Assembly: GCF_008711325.1 (NCBI RefSeq)
Contig: NZ_VXDB01000008.1
Span: forward strand, 62,001 to 126,000
Reading direction: 5' to 3'
Length of the DNA: 64,000 bases
From: Roseibium sediminis
GTDB lineage: Bacteria; Pseudomonadota; Alphaproteobacteria; Rhizobiales; Stappiaceae
In this document: one piece after another, positions 55,212 to 63,152 of the stretch
How the letters are laid out: every line of letters starts with the position of its first letter
Numbering within the stretch: position 1 is the stretch's first letter
Made by a program: the position numbers and the translations under genes
Notes under the pieces: generated by a model
What the model was told of the DNA's origin: nothing
Database searches by the model: none
What the model saw: only the letters and a program-made list of their open reading frames with translations

Positions 55212-55763
55212 ATGAGTTGGACGACAGAACGCGTGGAGCTTCTCAAGAAGCTCTGGAGTGAGGGACACAGCGCAAGCCAGATCGCCGGTGAACTGGGCGG
55301 TGTGACCCGCAACGCAGTTATCGGCAAGGTTCACCGTCTTGGACTGTCCGGACGGGCAAAGACGACGACAACCGCTGCGCCCAAGGCCAAGCGCACGCGG
55401 ACAGCATCTGCACCTGCACAATCTGCAAAGACCCCATCACCAAAGTCCCATCAGCCGACAACGCAGGGCGCCACCGCTCTGAAGATGGACATTGAAGCAG
55501 CCCCGATGGCTGTTCCGACCCCGCGCGTCGAGCCGATTGCGGAACTCGTGCCGATTTCCGAGCGTGCCTCGATCCTCACCTTGACCGAGCGTACCTGCAA
55601 ATGGCCGATCGGTGACCCGAGCACCGACGACTTCTACTTCTGCGGCCGCCAGTCGGATGCAGGCGTTCCCTATTGCGCACATCACTGCAAGATCGCGTAT
55701 CAGCCGGTCAACGACCGTCGCCGTGATCGCCGGGCCGCCCCGCAGATCCGGGCTGCCTCCTGA
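55212..55763 (+). CDS. gcrA: GcrA cell-cycle regulator
   Basis: 183 residues. The N-terminal HTH (MSWTTERVELLKKLWSEGHS, then ASQIAGELGGVTRNAVIGKVHRLGL) binds methylated GANTC promoters; a basic/Pro/Thr linker follows; the C-terminal sigma-70-interacting domain is TCKWPIGDPSTDDFYFCG and VPYCAHHCKIAYQP. ATG at 55212 is used with AGAGG 8 bases upstream. Ends at a strong terminator. Ortholog of the Caulobacter master regulator by domain order. Confidence 0.95.
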   Translation: MSWTTERVELLKKLWSEGHSASQIAGELGGVTRNAVIGKVHRLGLSGRAKTTTTAAPKAKRTRTASAPAQSAKTPSPKSHQPTTQGATALKMDIEAAPMAVPTPRVEPIAELVPISERASILTLTERTCKWPIGDPSTDDFYFCGRQSDAGVPYCAHHCKIAYQPVNDRRRDRRAAPQIRAAS

Positions 55764-55792
55764 TCCGGAATTCCAATTTGCTGCTTGACTTC

Positions 55793-55816
55793 AAACCCGG
55801 CTCCTACGCCGGGTTT
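55793..55816 (+). terminator. Terminator of gcrA
   Basis: AAACCCGGC and GCCGGGTTT form a 9-bp stem, loop 6, followed by TCTTTTTTC. It is 30 bases after the gcrA stop. Confidence 0.92.
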
Positions 55817-55908
55817 TCTTTTTTCAGATCAAGATGTGCAGAAATGCAAATGGCCGCGAAGCCAATCCGCCATGCGGTTTGAACTCGCAGCCATTCAGAT
55901 ATTGAAAA

Positions 55909-56601
55909 TCAGCACGCGAACTGGTCGTTGAAGGCGTAACCGGCACCGCGAACTGTGCGGATCGGATCCTTGTCCTTGCCGCGATTGAGCGCCTTGCGCA
56001 GGCGGCCGACATGCACGTCGACAGTTCGTTCGTCGACATAGACATCATGTCCCCAGACGCCGTCCAGAAGCTGCTCGCGCGAGTAGACCCGTCCGGGTGA
56101 TGTCATGAGGAATTCCAGAAGGCGGAACTCGGTGGGCCCAAGGTGAATTTCCTTGGCGCTGCGACGAACGCGGTGGGTCTCGCGGTCGAGTTCGATATCT
56201 CCGGATTTCAGCAGTGTGGAAACCACTTCCGGGCTGGCACGGCGTAGGATCGCCCTGACGCGGGCCATGAGCTCCGGCACCGAAAACGGCTTGACCACAT
56301 AATCATCGGCCCCGGTCGAAAGACCCCGAATGCGTTCTGCCTCCTCACCGCGCGCCGTCAGCATGATGACAGGCAGCTGGGCTGTTTCCTCGCGCCCGCG
56401 GATGCGACGGCAAAGCTCGATGCCGGAGAGGCCCGGCAACATCCAATCGAGCAGCAGCAGGTCAGGCAGGGTTTCCTTCAAGCGCAGGTCGGCCTCATCG
56501 CCCCTTGCGCAAACTTCAACCTGATATCCTTCCGCTTCCAAGTTGTACTTCAAAAGTAGGCTGATGGGTTCTTCGTCTTCTACGATCAGTACCTTGGGCA
56601 T
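55909..56601 (-). CDS. phoB: Phosphate regulon response regulator
   Basis: 230 residues. Receiver domain with acidic pocket EDE near 8-10, phospho-acceptor Asp at 52 (LLLLDWMLPG), Thr in MLTARGEE and Lys in DDYVVKPFS. A winged-helix DNA-binding domain follows from about 130 (VRRSAKEIHLGPTEFRLLEFL, YVDERTVDVHVGRLRKAL). Last gene of the pst-phoU-phoB operon on the minus strand. Binds the Pho boxes ahead of pstS. Confidence 0.96.
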   Translation of the reverse strand: MPKVLIVEDEEPISLLLKYNLEAEGYQVEVCARGDEADLRLKETLPDLLLLDWMLPGLSGIELCRRIRGREETAQLPVIMLTARGEEAERIRGLSTGADDYVVKPFSVPELMARVRAILRRASPEVVSTLLKSGDIELDRETHRVRRSAKEIHLGPTEFRLLEFLMTSPGRVYSREQLLDGVWGHDVYVDERTVDVHVGRLRKALNRGKDKDPIRTVRGAGYAFNDQFAC

Positions 56602-56651
56602 TCCAGTTGGCTCCAGAAAAATGAGCGGGACGGGTTCTAGAGACCCGTTGC

Positions 56652-57353
56652 TTAACTGACCTTGTCGCCTAGCTCGTCCACTTTCGGACGGTCTTCACTG
56701 AGACGGTCGCCGGAGACCATGTAGTAGACGTTCTCGGCGATGTTGGTGGCATGGTCGCCAATGCGCTCGATGTTCTTTGCGCAAAAGAGAAGATGCGCGC
56801 ATTGAGTAATGTTGCGCGGGTCTTCCATCATGTAGGTCAGCAACTCGCGGAACAGGGAGGTGTAAACGGCATCCACTTCCGCATCGTCTTCCTGAACCTT
56901 CGCTGCCATGTCTGCGTTCTGGCTGGCATAGGCATCCAGAACGCGCTTCAGCTGGTTCAGGGCCAGTTCGGTGAGGTGCTCCAGACCGATGGCCAGCTGC
57001 TTGGAATTGAGGCCTGCATCAATTGCAATGACCCGCTTGGCGATGTTCTTCGCCATGTCGCCAACGCGCTCCAGATCGTTGGCAATGCGGCCTGCAGAAA
57101 CGATCTCGCGCAGATCCTTGCCCAGCGGCTGACGGCGCGCGATGATCTCGATCAGGCGCATCTCGATTTCCTGAAGCAGGTCATCGATCCGCTTGTCCTG
57201 CGCAATCGTCTGGCGCGCCAGCTCCAGATCCTGGGTCACCAGTGCAGAGACGGAGTTGTTCACGATCACTTCCGCCAGACCACCCATTTCGGCAATCTTG
57301 CCGGCAAGGGCGGACAGTTCTTCGTCATATGACTTAACAATATGGTCAGCCAT
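56652..57353 (-). CDS. phoU: Phosphate signalling complex protein PhoU
   Basis: 233 residues, all alpha, two PhoU repeats with the metal-cluster motifs DxxxD/E: AGRIANDLERVGDMAKNIAKR and LFCAKNIERIGDHATNIAEN. Couples PstSCAB occupancy to PhoR kinase activity. Between pstB and phoB as in other alphaproteobacteria. Confidence 0.96.
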   Translation of the reverse strand: MADHIVKSYDEELSALAGKIAEMGGLAEVIVNNSVSALVTQDLELARQTIAQDKRIDDLLQEIEMRLIEIIARRQPLGKDLREIVSAGRIANDLERVGDMAKNIAKRVIAIDAGLNSKQLAIGLEHLTELALNQLKRVLDAYASQNADMAAKVQEDDAEVDAVYTSLFRELLTYMMEDPRNITQCAHLLFCAKNIERIGDHATNIAENVYYMVSGDRLSEDRPKVDELGDKVS

Positions 57354-57391
57354 TCCAGTTCCTTCGTTAAATTCACCCGCCGCGCGAATGC

Positions 57392-58189
57392 TCAGCCAAA
57401 GCGGCCGGTGATGTAATCCTCTGTCCGCTTGTCGCGCGGACTGGTGAAAATATCCTGCGTCAAACCCTCTTCCACGAGAACCCCGAGATGGAAGAATGCG
57501 GTGCGCTGCGACACGCGTGCCGCCTGCTGCATAGAGTGGGTCACGATGACGATCGTGTAGTTCTCGCGCAGCTCGTCGATCAGTTCTTCGACCTTTGCCG
57601 TTGCAATCGGGTCCAGCGCGGAACAGGGCTCATCCATCAGGATCACTTCCGGGCTGACTGCAATGGCGCGGGCAATGCACAGGCGCTGCTGCTGACCACC
57701 GGACAGGCCCGTGCCGGGCGCATGCAAGCGATCCTTCACTTCCGCCCAAAGTCCGGCCTTCTGCAGGCTGGACTCGATGATCTCGTCCAGCTCCGACTTG
57801 TTGCGGGCAAGGCCGTGAATGCGCGGACCATATGCGACGTTATCGTAGATCGACTTCGGGAACGGGTTCGGCTTCTGGAACACCATCCCGACTTTGGCAC
57901 GCAGCTGGACCGGGTCGACTTTTGGATCGTAGATGTCCTCGTCGTCGATCAGGATCTTGCCCTCGACACGGCAGATATCGATCGTGTCGTTCATGCGATT
58001 GATCGTGCGCAGGAAGGTCGACTTGCCACAGCCGGACGGGCCGATGAAGGCTGTCACCGCTTGTGGCTTGATGTTGATGCTCACGTCCTTGATGGCATGG
58101 GTGTCGCCATAATAGACCTGAACGTTGCGGGCGGTGATCTTGCTGTCGGTCATATCGTTCGTTTCGTCGAAACTGGAAATCTTGTTCAT
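57392..58189 (-). CDS. pstB: Phosphate ABC transporter ATPase
   Basis: 265 residues. Walker [10 protein letters not shown] at 50-58, signature [10 protein letters not shown], Walker [13 protein letters not shown] and switch His in [20 protein letters not shown] at the end (here [11 protein letters not shown]) is typical of PstB. Starts 12 bases after the pstA stop. Second start at [10 protein letters not shown] (58153) is possible. Confidence 0.97.
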   Translation of the reverse strand: MNKISSFDETNDMTDSKITARNVQVYYGDTHAIKDVSINIKPQAVTAFIGPSGCGKSTFLRTINRMNDTIDICRVEGKILIDDEDIYDPKVDPVQLRAKVGMVFQKPNPFPKSIYDNVAYGPRIHGLARNKSELDEIIESSLQKAGLWAEVKDRLHAPGTGLSGGQQQRLCIARAIAVSPEVILMDEPCSALDPIATAKVEELIDELRENYTIVIVTHSMQQAARVSQRTAFFHLGVLVEEGLTQDIFTSPRDKRTEDYITGRFG

Positions 58190-58200
58190 CGGTTACGTCC

Positions 58201-59556
58201 TTACCAGCGGCGCTCGAAGCGACGGCGCAAGAGGATGGCCAGAATGTTCATGGTCAGGAGGAACACGAGCAGGACAATGATACCGCCCCAGGCGCGTTCG
58301 TAAAATGCCGGGTCCGCCCGCTTGGCCCATTCGTAGATCTGGGCCGGCATTGCAGAATTCGGAGAGAAGAACCCGTCCGCCAGACCATCGGGATAGTTGG
58401 AGGCAATGAAGCCCACCATGCCGATGAGAAGCAGCGGAGCCGTTTCACCAAGCGCCTGTGCAAGGCCGATGATGGTGCCGGTGAGAATACCCGGCATGGC
58501 AAGCGGCAGGACGTGGTGAAAGGTTGCCTGCATCTTGGAAGCACCGATCCCCAGAGCGGCATCACGAATGCTCGGCGGAACCGCCTTGAGCGACGCACGG
58601 GTGGAGATGATGATGGTCGGCAGGGTCATCAGCGTCAGCACCAGACCGCCGACAATCGGCGCGGATTGCGGCAGGTGCATGAACTGGATGAACACAGCCA
58701 GACCAAGGATACCAAACACGATGGACGGAACCGCGGCGAGGTTGGAGATATTCACCTCGATCAGGTCGGTAAACCGGTTCTTCGGGGCGAATTCTTCCAG
58801 ATAGATCGAAGCTGCAACCCCAATCGGCAGGGCAAGAAACAGCACCACCAGCATCATGTAGAAGGAGCCGAGCATGGAGGCGCCGATACCGGCCTGTTCC
58901 GGGCGATTGTCCGACGCGTCCGTGCCGAGGATGAAGTCCCAGTTGAACGACTTGACCATCGTGCCCTTGGCGACGAGCTGATCAACGATATCAAGATGGG
59001 CTGCGTCCAGGTTCTTGTCGCGCGCAAGGGCTTCACGGGTAACACGGCCCTTGAGGTAACCATCGACGCGGGAAGACGCGAGCACGTCATACTGCATCAC
59101 CTGACCGTCGCGGGCCTTGATGGCGTCCCAGTTGGCCAGAACATCATCGCGGATCGTGGCGGCTGCGCCCGATGACAGCATCTTGCGCAGGTCCTTGCCT
59201 GACATTTCCGTCTCGACACCCGCATCCTTCATCTTGGCAATCAGCGCCTCATCGATGATGGCGTTGTATTTGGATGTCTTGACGATGGACTTTTCGGCGG
59301 CTTCAAGTCGCGCAACATCAATTGTGATGTTCAGCGAGACGACCGTCTGCTGGAAGGCGGACATCCCGTTCGAAAGGATCGCCCACAGGAGTGCGGCAAG
59401 GAAGAACACGCCGATTGAAATCGCCACGACGCCATAGGCCTTGAAGCGGGTCTCGGCTGCATTGCGTTTCCGGGTCAGGGCATCGACCGTGAGGAGGGAT
59501 GTCTTTTTCCGGGAGGCCGGGGTTTCCGACGCCGGATTGGTCGTTACGTCGGTCAT
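58201..59556 (-). CDS. pstA: Phosphate ABC transporter permease PstA
   Basis: 451 residues. A DUF3333-like N-terminal region with one TM helix (AVVAISIGVFFLAALLWAIL-like, about 45-65) and a large periplasmic domain is followed by the MetI-type permease core with six TMs from about 230 and the EAA loop (ALGIGASKMQATFHHVLPLAMPGI, given here in part). The long periplasmic part is a feature of the alphaproteobacterial form. The start overlaps the pstC stop (TGATG). Confidence 0.95.
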   Translation of the reverse strand: MTDVTTNPASETPASRKKTSLLTVDALTRKRNAAETRFKAYGVVAISIGVFFLAALLWAILSNGMSAFQQTVVSLNITIDVARLEAAEKSIVKTSKYNAIIDEALIAKMKDAGVETEMSGKDLRKMLSSGAAATIRDDVLANWDAIKARDGQVMQYDVLASSRVDGYLKGRVTREALARDKNLDAAHLDIVDQLVAKGTMVKSFNWDFILGTDASDNRPEQAGIGASMLGSFYMMLVVLFLALPIGVAASIYLEEFAPKNRFTDLIEVNISNLAAVPSIVFGILGLAVFIQFMHLPQSAPIVGGLVLTLMTLPTIIISTRASLKAVPPSIRDAALGIGASKMQATFHHVLPLAMPGILTGTIIGLAQALGETAPLLLIGMVGFIASNYPDGLADGFFSPNSAMPAQIYEWAKRADPAFYERAWGGIIVLLVFLLTMNILAILLRRRFERRW

Positions 59557-61025
59557 CAGTCGTACTGCTCCCGATATTTGCGCACGATGTAGAGCGCAAT
59601 GATGTTCAGGCCGAGGGTTATGACAAAAAGGGTCATGCCGAGTGCGAAGGCAACGAGAGCTTCAGGTGAAGCAAAGTCGGCATCACCGGTCAGCTGGCTC
59701 ACGATTTTCGCGGTCACCGTCGTCATCGCCTCGAACGGATTGACGCTGAGCCGGGCAGCTGCCCCTGCCCCGAGCACCACAATCATGGTCTCGCCAATGG
59801 CGCGGGAAGCGGCCAGCAGGATGGCGCCCACAATGCCGGGAAGTGCGGCGGGCAGGATCACCTGCTTGACGGTTTCGGAATGGGTTGCCCCAAGGCCGAG
59901 CGACCCGTCACGCATTGCTTGCGGCACGGCGTTGATGATGTCATCGGAAAGCGAGCTGACGAACGGGATCAACATGATGCCCATGACGAACCCGGCAGTG
60001 AAGACAGAAGATGCACCCTGCATCCAGCCAACACCCAGCAGACCATCATTTCCGAGCACATCCACCAGCAACGGACCAACTGTCAAAAGGGCAAACAGGC
60101 CGTAGACGATGGTCGGGATACCGGCAAGCACTTCCAGAAGCGGCTTTGCAATGGCGCGCACGGCAGGCGTTGCGTATTCGGACAGATAAATCGCCGCGAA
60201 AAGGCCAATGGGAACCGCGACAGCCAGCGCGATGAAGGAAATGTAGAGGGTTGCCCAGATCAGCGGAAGGATACCAAGTTCAGATCCGCCGCCGAAGCTG
60301 GGGCTCCAGACGGTTCCGAAGAAGAACTCGGAAGCGGGATAAATCTTGAAAAACTCGACCGTGTTGAAGATCAGCGACAGGATGATCCCCAGCGTCGTGA
60401 GGATCGCAATCGAGGCCGCAGCTATCAGGATCCACTTGATGGCCTGCTCGACAACGTTTCGGGCCCGGAAATCCTTGTGCGTCCTCGCGATGGCAAGGGC
60501 GAACCCCGCAATGGCCACGGCAAGAACGAGGATTGCGCGATAAAACTCCCCGCTCGCGTTGATATCGCGATAGGCCTGAGCGGCATGCAGGATTTCATCG
60601 GTCACCTCGGAGGCGAGCGCCACCCCCAGATCGCCAAGAAGCGCCCTGACATCAACCGATCCGGCAGACAGGGCTTGCGCTTTTTCCTGGGAAAGTGCGC
60701 CGCTTTCAACGGCAACATCAAGACCATCGGCAACCCGCAGAACATCGCTCAGAACGAGGTCGAGCGAGCTCTTGGCAACCGTTTCCTGCGAAATGAGAGA
60801 GGCAACCTGCGTGTTGATATAGGCCGGCTGAACGAACAGCCACACGACAAGCACCAGCAGTGATGGTGCAAGAGTGGCCAGGACGACGTTCCAGCCATAG
60901 TAACCGGGCAACGAGTGCAACCGGCGACCGTCACCTCCGGCTGAACTGACAGCCTTGCTGCGACCCAGCACATAGCCGATGACGGACAGGACGAGCAGCG
61001 CGAGCAGGATATATCCAAGGGACAT
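59556..61025 (-). CDS. pstC: Phosphate ABC transporter permease PstC
   Basis: 489 residues. Long N-terminal part with TMs and a periplasmic loop, then a six-TM permease core from about 270 with the EAA loop LGATHSETVKQVILPAALPGI. ATG at 61025 (MSLGYILLALLVL) is chosen; upstream codons would translate through the attenuator hairpin at 61052-61074. Pairs with PstA. Confidence 0.95.
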   Translation of the reverse strand: MSLGYILLALLVLSVIGYVLGRSKAVSSAGGDGRRLHSLPGYYGWNVVLATLAPSLLVLVVWLFVQPAYINTQVASLISQETVAKSSLDLVLSDVLRVADGLDVAVESGALSQEKAQALSAGSVDVRALLGDLGVALASEVTDEILHAAQAYRDINASGEFYRAILVLAVAIAGFALAIARTHKDFRARNVVEQAIKWILIAAASIAILTTLGIILSLIFNTVEFFKIYPASEFFFGTVWSPSFGGGSELGILPLIWATLYISFIALAVAVPIGLFAAIYLSEYATPAVRAIAKPLLEVLAGIPTIVYGLFALLTVGPLLVDVLGNDGLLGVGWMQGASSVFTAGFVMGIMLIPFVSSLSDDIINAVPQAMRDGSLGLGATHSETVKQVILPAALPGIVGAILLAASRAIGETMIVVLGAGAAARLSVNPFEAMTTVTAKIVSQLTGDADFASPEALVAFALGMTLFVITLGLNIIALYIVRKYREQYD

Positions 61026-61051
61026 GAAAAGGTCCTGAAACAAAAGGAAAG

Positions 61052-61074
61052 AAGGGGTGGCAGCACCACCCCTT
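61052..61074 (-). terminator. Attenuator-like hairpin between pstS and pstC
   Basis: AAGGGGTGG (61052-61060) and CCACCCCTT (61066-61074) form a perfect 9-bp stem, loop 5, with a T-rich minus-strand tail (CTTTCCTTTTGTTTC). It likely lets most transcripts stop after pstS so the binding protein outnumbers the channel. Confidence 0.8.
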
Positions 61075-61087
61075 CGACTGGGCAAGA

Positions 61088-62128
61088 TCAGTTGCCGAGG
61101 GTCTGTTCAGCTTCGACAGCGGCCTGGACGTCTGCCAGAGCCGGGTCGGAAACGAGACCGTACTGGGCCAGCGGACCTTCAGAACCTGCAATTTCGTCAG
61201 AGACGAAGAACTGAGCGTATTCCTTCAGACCCGGGATCACGCCGATATGTGCCTTCTTGATGTAGAAGTACAGCGGACGGGAAACCGGATACTCGCCCGA
61301 AGCGATGGTCTCGGTGGACGGGGTTACGCCAGACATGGTCGCGACCTGCAGCTTGTCGGTGTTGCCTTCGTAGAAAGCCAGACCGAACACGCCGATGCCG
61401 TTCTTGTTGCTGTCGATGCGAGCAAGGGTCTCAGTGTAGTCGCCGTCGATGTCAACGGAAACACCGTCGGTGCGAAGGGCCATGCAAGCCTTTTCAGCGG
61501 CCTTCTTGTCATCGCCGTTTGCAGCCTTGATGACATCGAAGTCGCCGGATGCTTCACAGCCTGCGAGGATAACCTTTTCCTCGAACACTTCACGGGTGCC
61601 GTGCTTGGTGCCCGGAATGAAGGCTGCAAGTGGCTGCGCCGGGAATTCCGGATTGACGTCGGCCCAGGTCTTGTTCGGGTTGGCAACGAGCTTGCCGTCG
61701 ACAACGATCTGATCGGAGAGTGCGCGGTACCAGTCAGCCGGGGTGAACTGGAAGGAGGTGCCGTTGATGTCGGAGGCAAACACGATCCCGTCGTAACCGA
61801 TGCGGACTTCGATGATGTCCTTCACACCGTTTTCGGCGCAGGTTGCGATTTCCTTGTCCTTGATCTTGCGCGAAGCGTTGGCAACATCAATCGTGTTCTC
61901 GCCAACACCGGCGCAGAACTTCTTCAGACCAGCGGAAGACCCACCGGATTCAACAACCGGTGTCGGGAAGTCGGTGTTTTCGCCGAAGGCTTCGGCAACG
62001 ATGGAAGCGTAAGGCAGCACGGTGGAGGAACCGGCGATCTGGACCTGATCACGGGCCTGAGCGGCGCCAACGAAGGAGACAGAAGCAGCAACGATGGCAG
62101 TTGCACTAACGAGGGTCGTAAATTTCAC
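61088..62128 (-). CDS. pstS: Periplasmic phosphate-binding protein
   Basis: 346 residues. Signal peptide KFTTLVSATAIVAASVSFVGAAQA, then the PstS fold: IAGSSTVLPYASIVAEAF, VESGGSSAGLKKFCAG, IDVANASR, FIPGTKHGTREVFEE (phosphate-loop residues Ser, Arg) and GIGVFGLAFY. The start is taken as GTG at 62128, with GGGAG 7 bases upstream, because it gives a standard signal peptide; an earlier TTG adds eight polar residues. Driven by the tandem Pho boxes at 62226-62254. Confidence 0.94.
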   Translation of the reverse strand: MKFTTLVSATAIVAASVSFVGAAQARDQVQIAGSSTVLPYASIVAEAFGENTDFPTPVVESGGSSAGLKKFCAGVGENTIDVANASRKIKDKEIATCAENGVKDIIEVRIGYDGIVFASDINGTSFQFTPADWYRALSDQIVVDGKLVANPNKTWADVNPEFPAQPLAAFIPGTKHGTREVFEEKVILAGCEASGDFDVIKAANGDDKKAAEKACMALRTDGVSVDIDGDYTETLARIDSNKNGIGVFGLAFYEGNTDKLQVATMSGVTPSTETIASGEYPVSRPLYFYIKKAHIGVIPGLKEYAQFFVSDEIAGSEGPLAQYGLVSDPALADVQAAVEAEQTLGN

Positions 62129-62598
62129 TTGACCACTCCCTTTGAATGTCAAGGTTTGAACATCAATCGTCGGACTGTTCTGTCCGTTCGATGGCGCGAC
62201 CGTATTTCCTGCGCATGAGACTTCTATGACAGTTAGATATCAGTTTTATGACAATTTATGCCTTTGTATTTGCTCATACTTTTTAAGGAGCACCGGCCAC
62301 TCTACCGGTCATGGGCTGAGTCCCGTCATATTTGATGGACGAAATCTTTCTGCGGGATGCCCGCGCTCCCGACTCTCTCGTCTATTCTTGCTGCGACATT
62401 CAAGCAGCCAATACATTGCCGAGGATCAGAAACCGGCCCGGTCCGGACATCACCGCCTCGACACTTTCATAGTAAACAAATAATAAATCATATTTTCTAA
62501 ATTGCACTCATTCGACCAACGAGCTGTTTTCTACTTTCCCTAACGTAATTTATACATGTCACTGCTAGTTTTACCCTGTATTTCTTTTGGAGGGTAAT
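62129..62598. promoter_or_regulatory. Divergent region between pstS and the gene at 62599
   Basis: 470 bases without a gene. Contains the Pho boxes at 62226-62254. From about 62470 to 62580 it is markedly AT-rich (AAACAAATAATAAATCAT), holding a -10-like TTATAC at 62550-62555 for the plus-strand gene. I see no other element. Confidence 0.6.
62226..62254 (-). promoter_or_regulatory. Tandem Pho boxes ahead of pstS
   Basis: On the minus strand TTGTCAT, CTGATAT and CTGTCAT occur at an exact 11-base period (plus-strand 62248-62254, 62237-62243, 62226-62232), matching the CTGTCAT half-site of the PhoB box. About 100 bases before the pstS start. Three half-sites suggest at least one full box and a half. 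Confidence 0.88.
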
Positions 62599-63054
62599 AT
62601 GTTTGGTCGTCTTGTAACAAAAGCAGTCGTTTTCGGTGGCGTCACTATCGGTGCATATGGATTGAACGCCTACGATAATCACGACTTGAATACCAATTAC
62701 ACGCTCGTTGAAGCCAAGGTCGTTTCCGTGAAGAAAGACTGCTTCATCAAGGCAGGTAAGAGCAAGGTCGTCTACAAGGATACAAGTGACCTTGCCTACA
62801 TGCCGTGTGAAATTGCGCCAGCGGTTGCTGCCGACAATGGCTTTTCCAAGACGGCTATTACCGAACATGCGGTGGTGACCTATTCCTACCGTTCACCGGT
62901 GGACAAGCGCAGTTACCAGGGGACGCTCGAACGTTCCGGAGACATCAAAGCAATCAAGAACGGCAAAAAGTTCCAAGTTCACGCCCACAAGACTGATGCC
63001 GACAAGTCCAGAGCCCCTAAGGGCAATCCATTCTCCGGGAAAGCCGGAGTCTGA
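62599..63054 (+). CDS. Hypothetical protein, possibly membrane-anchored
   Basis: 151 residues. Start ATG at 62599 with GGAGGG 4-5 bases upstream. N-terminal hydrophobic segment (VTKAVVFGGVTIGAYGL at about 5-21) looks like a membrane anchor or uncleaved signal. The rest is basic, with two Cys (CFIK and MPCEIA) that could form a disulfide, and YSYRSPVDKRSYQG. The pattern resembles small extracytoplasmic domains of the DUF3592 sort, but I do not recognise it. Inserted in opposite orientation between phoR and pstS, with an AT-rich promoter region and a hairpin after it. Confidence 0.75.
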   Translation: MFGRLVTKAVVFGGVTIGAYGLNAYDNHDLNTNYTLVEAKVVSVKKDCFIKAGKSKVVYKDTSDLAYMPCEIAPAVAADNGFSKTAITEHAVVTYSYRSPVDKRSYQGTLERSGDIKAIKNGKKFQVHAHKTDADKSRAPKGNPFSGKAGV

Positions 63055-63096
63055 CCTTTTCTTCCTGAGTTTTTTCCCACCCATCACAAGAACGGA

Positions 63097-63121
63097 CCTC
63101 GCCGGGCACCACCCGGCGGGG
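63097..63121. terminator. Hairpin between the 62599 gene and phoR
   Basis: CCTCGCCGGG (63097-63106) and CCCGGCGGGG (63112-63121) form a 10-bp stem (one T-G pair), loop 5. T-rich sequence follows on the plus side (TGCTTTTTCTT). It probably serves both convergent genes. Confidence 0.75.
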
Positions 63122-63152
63122 TTCAAACCTGCTTTTTCTTGACGTTCAGCGC

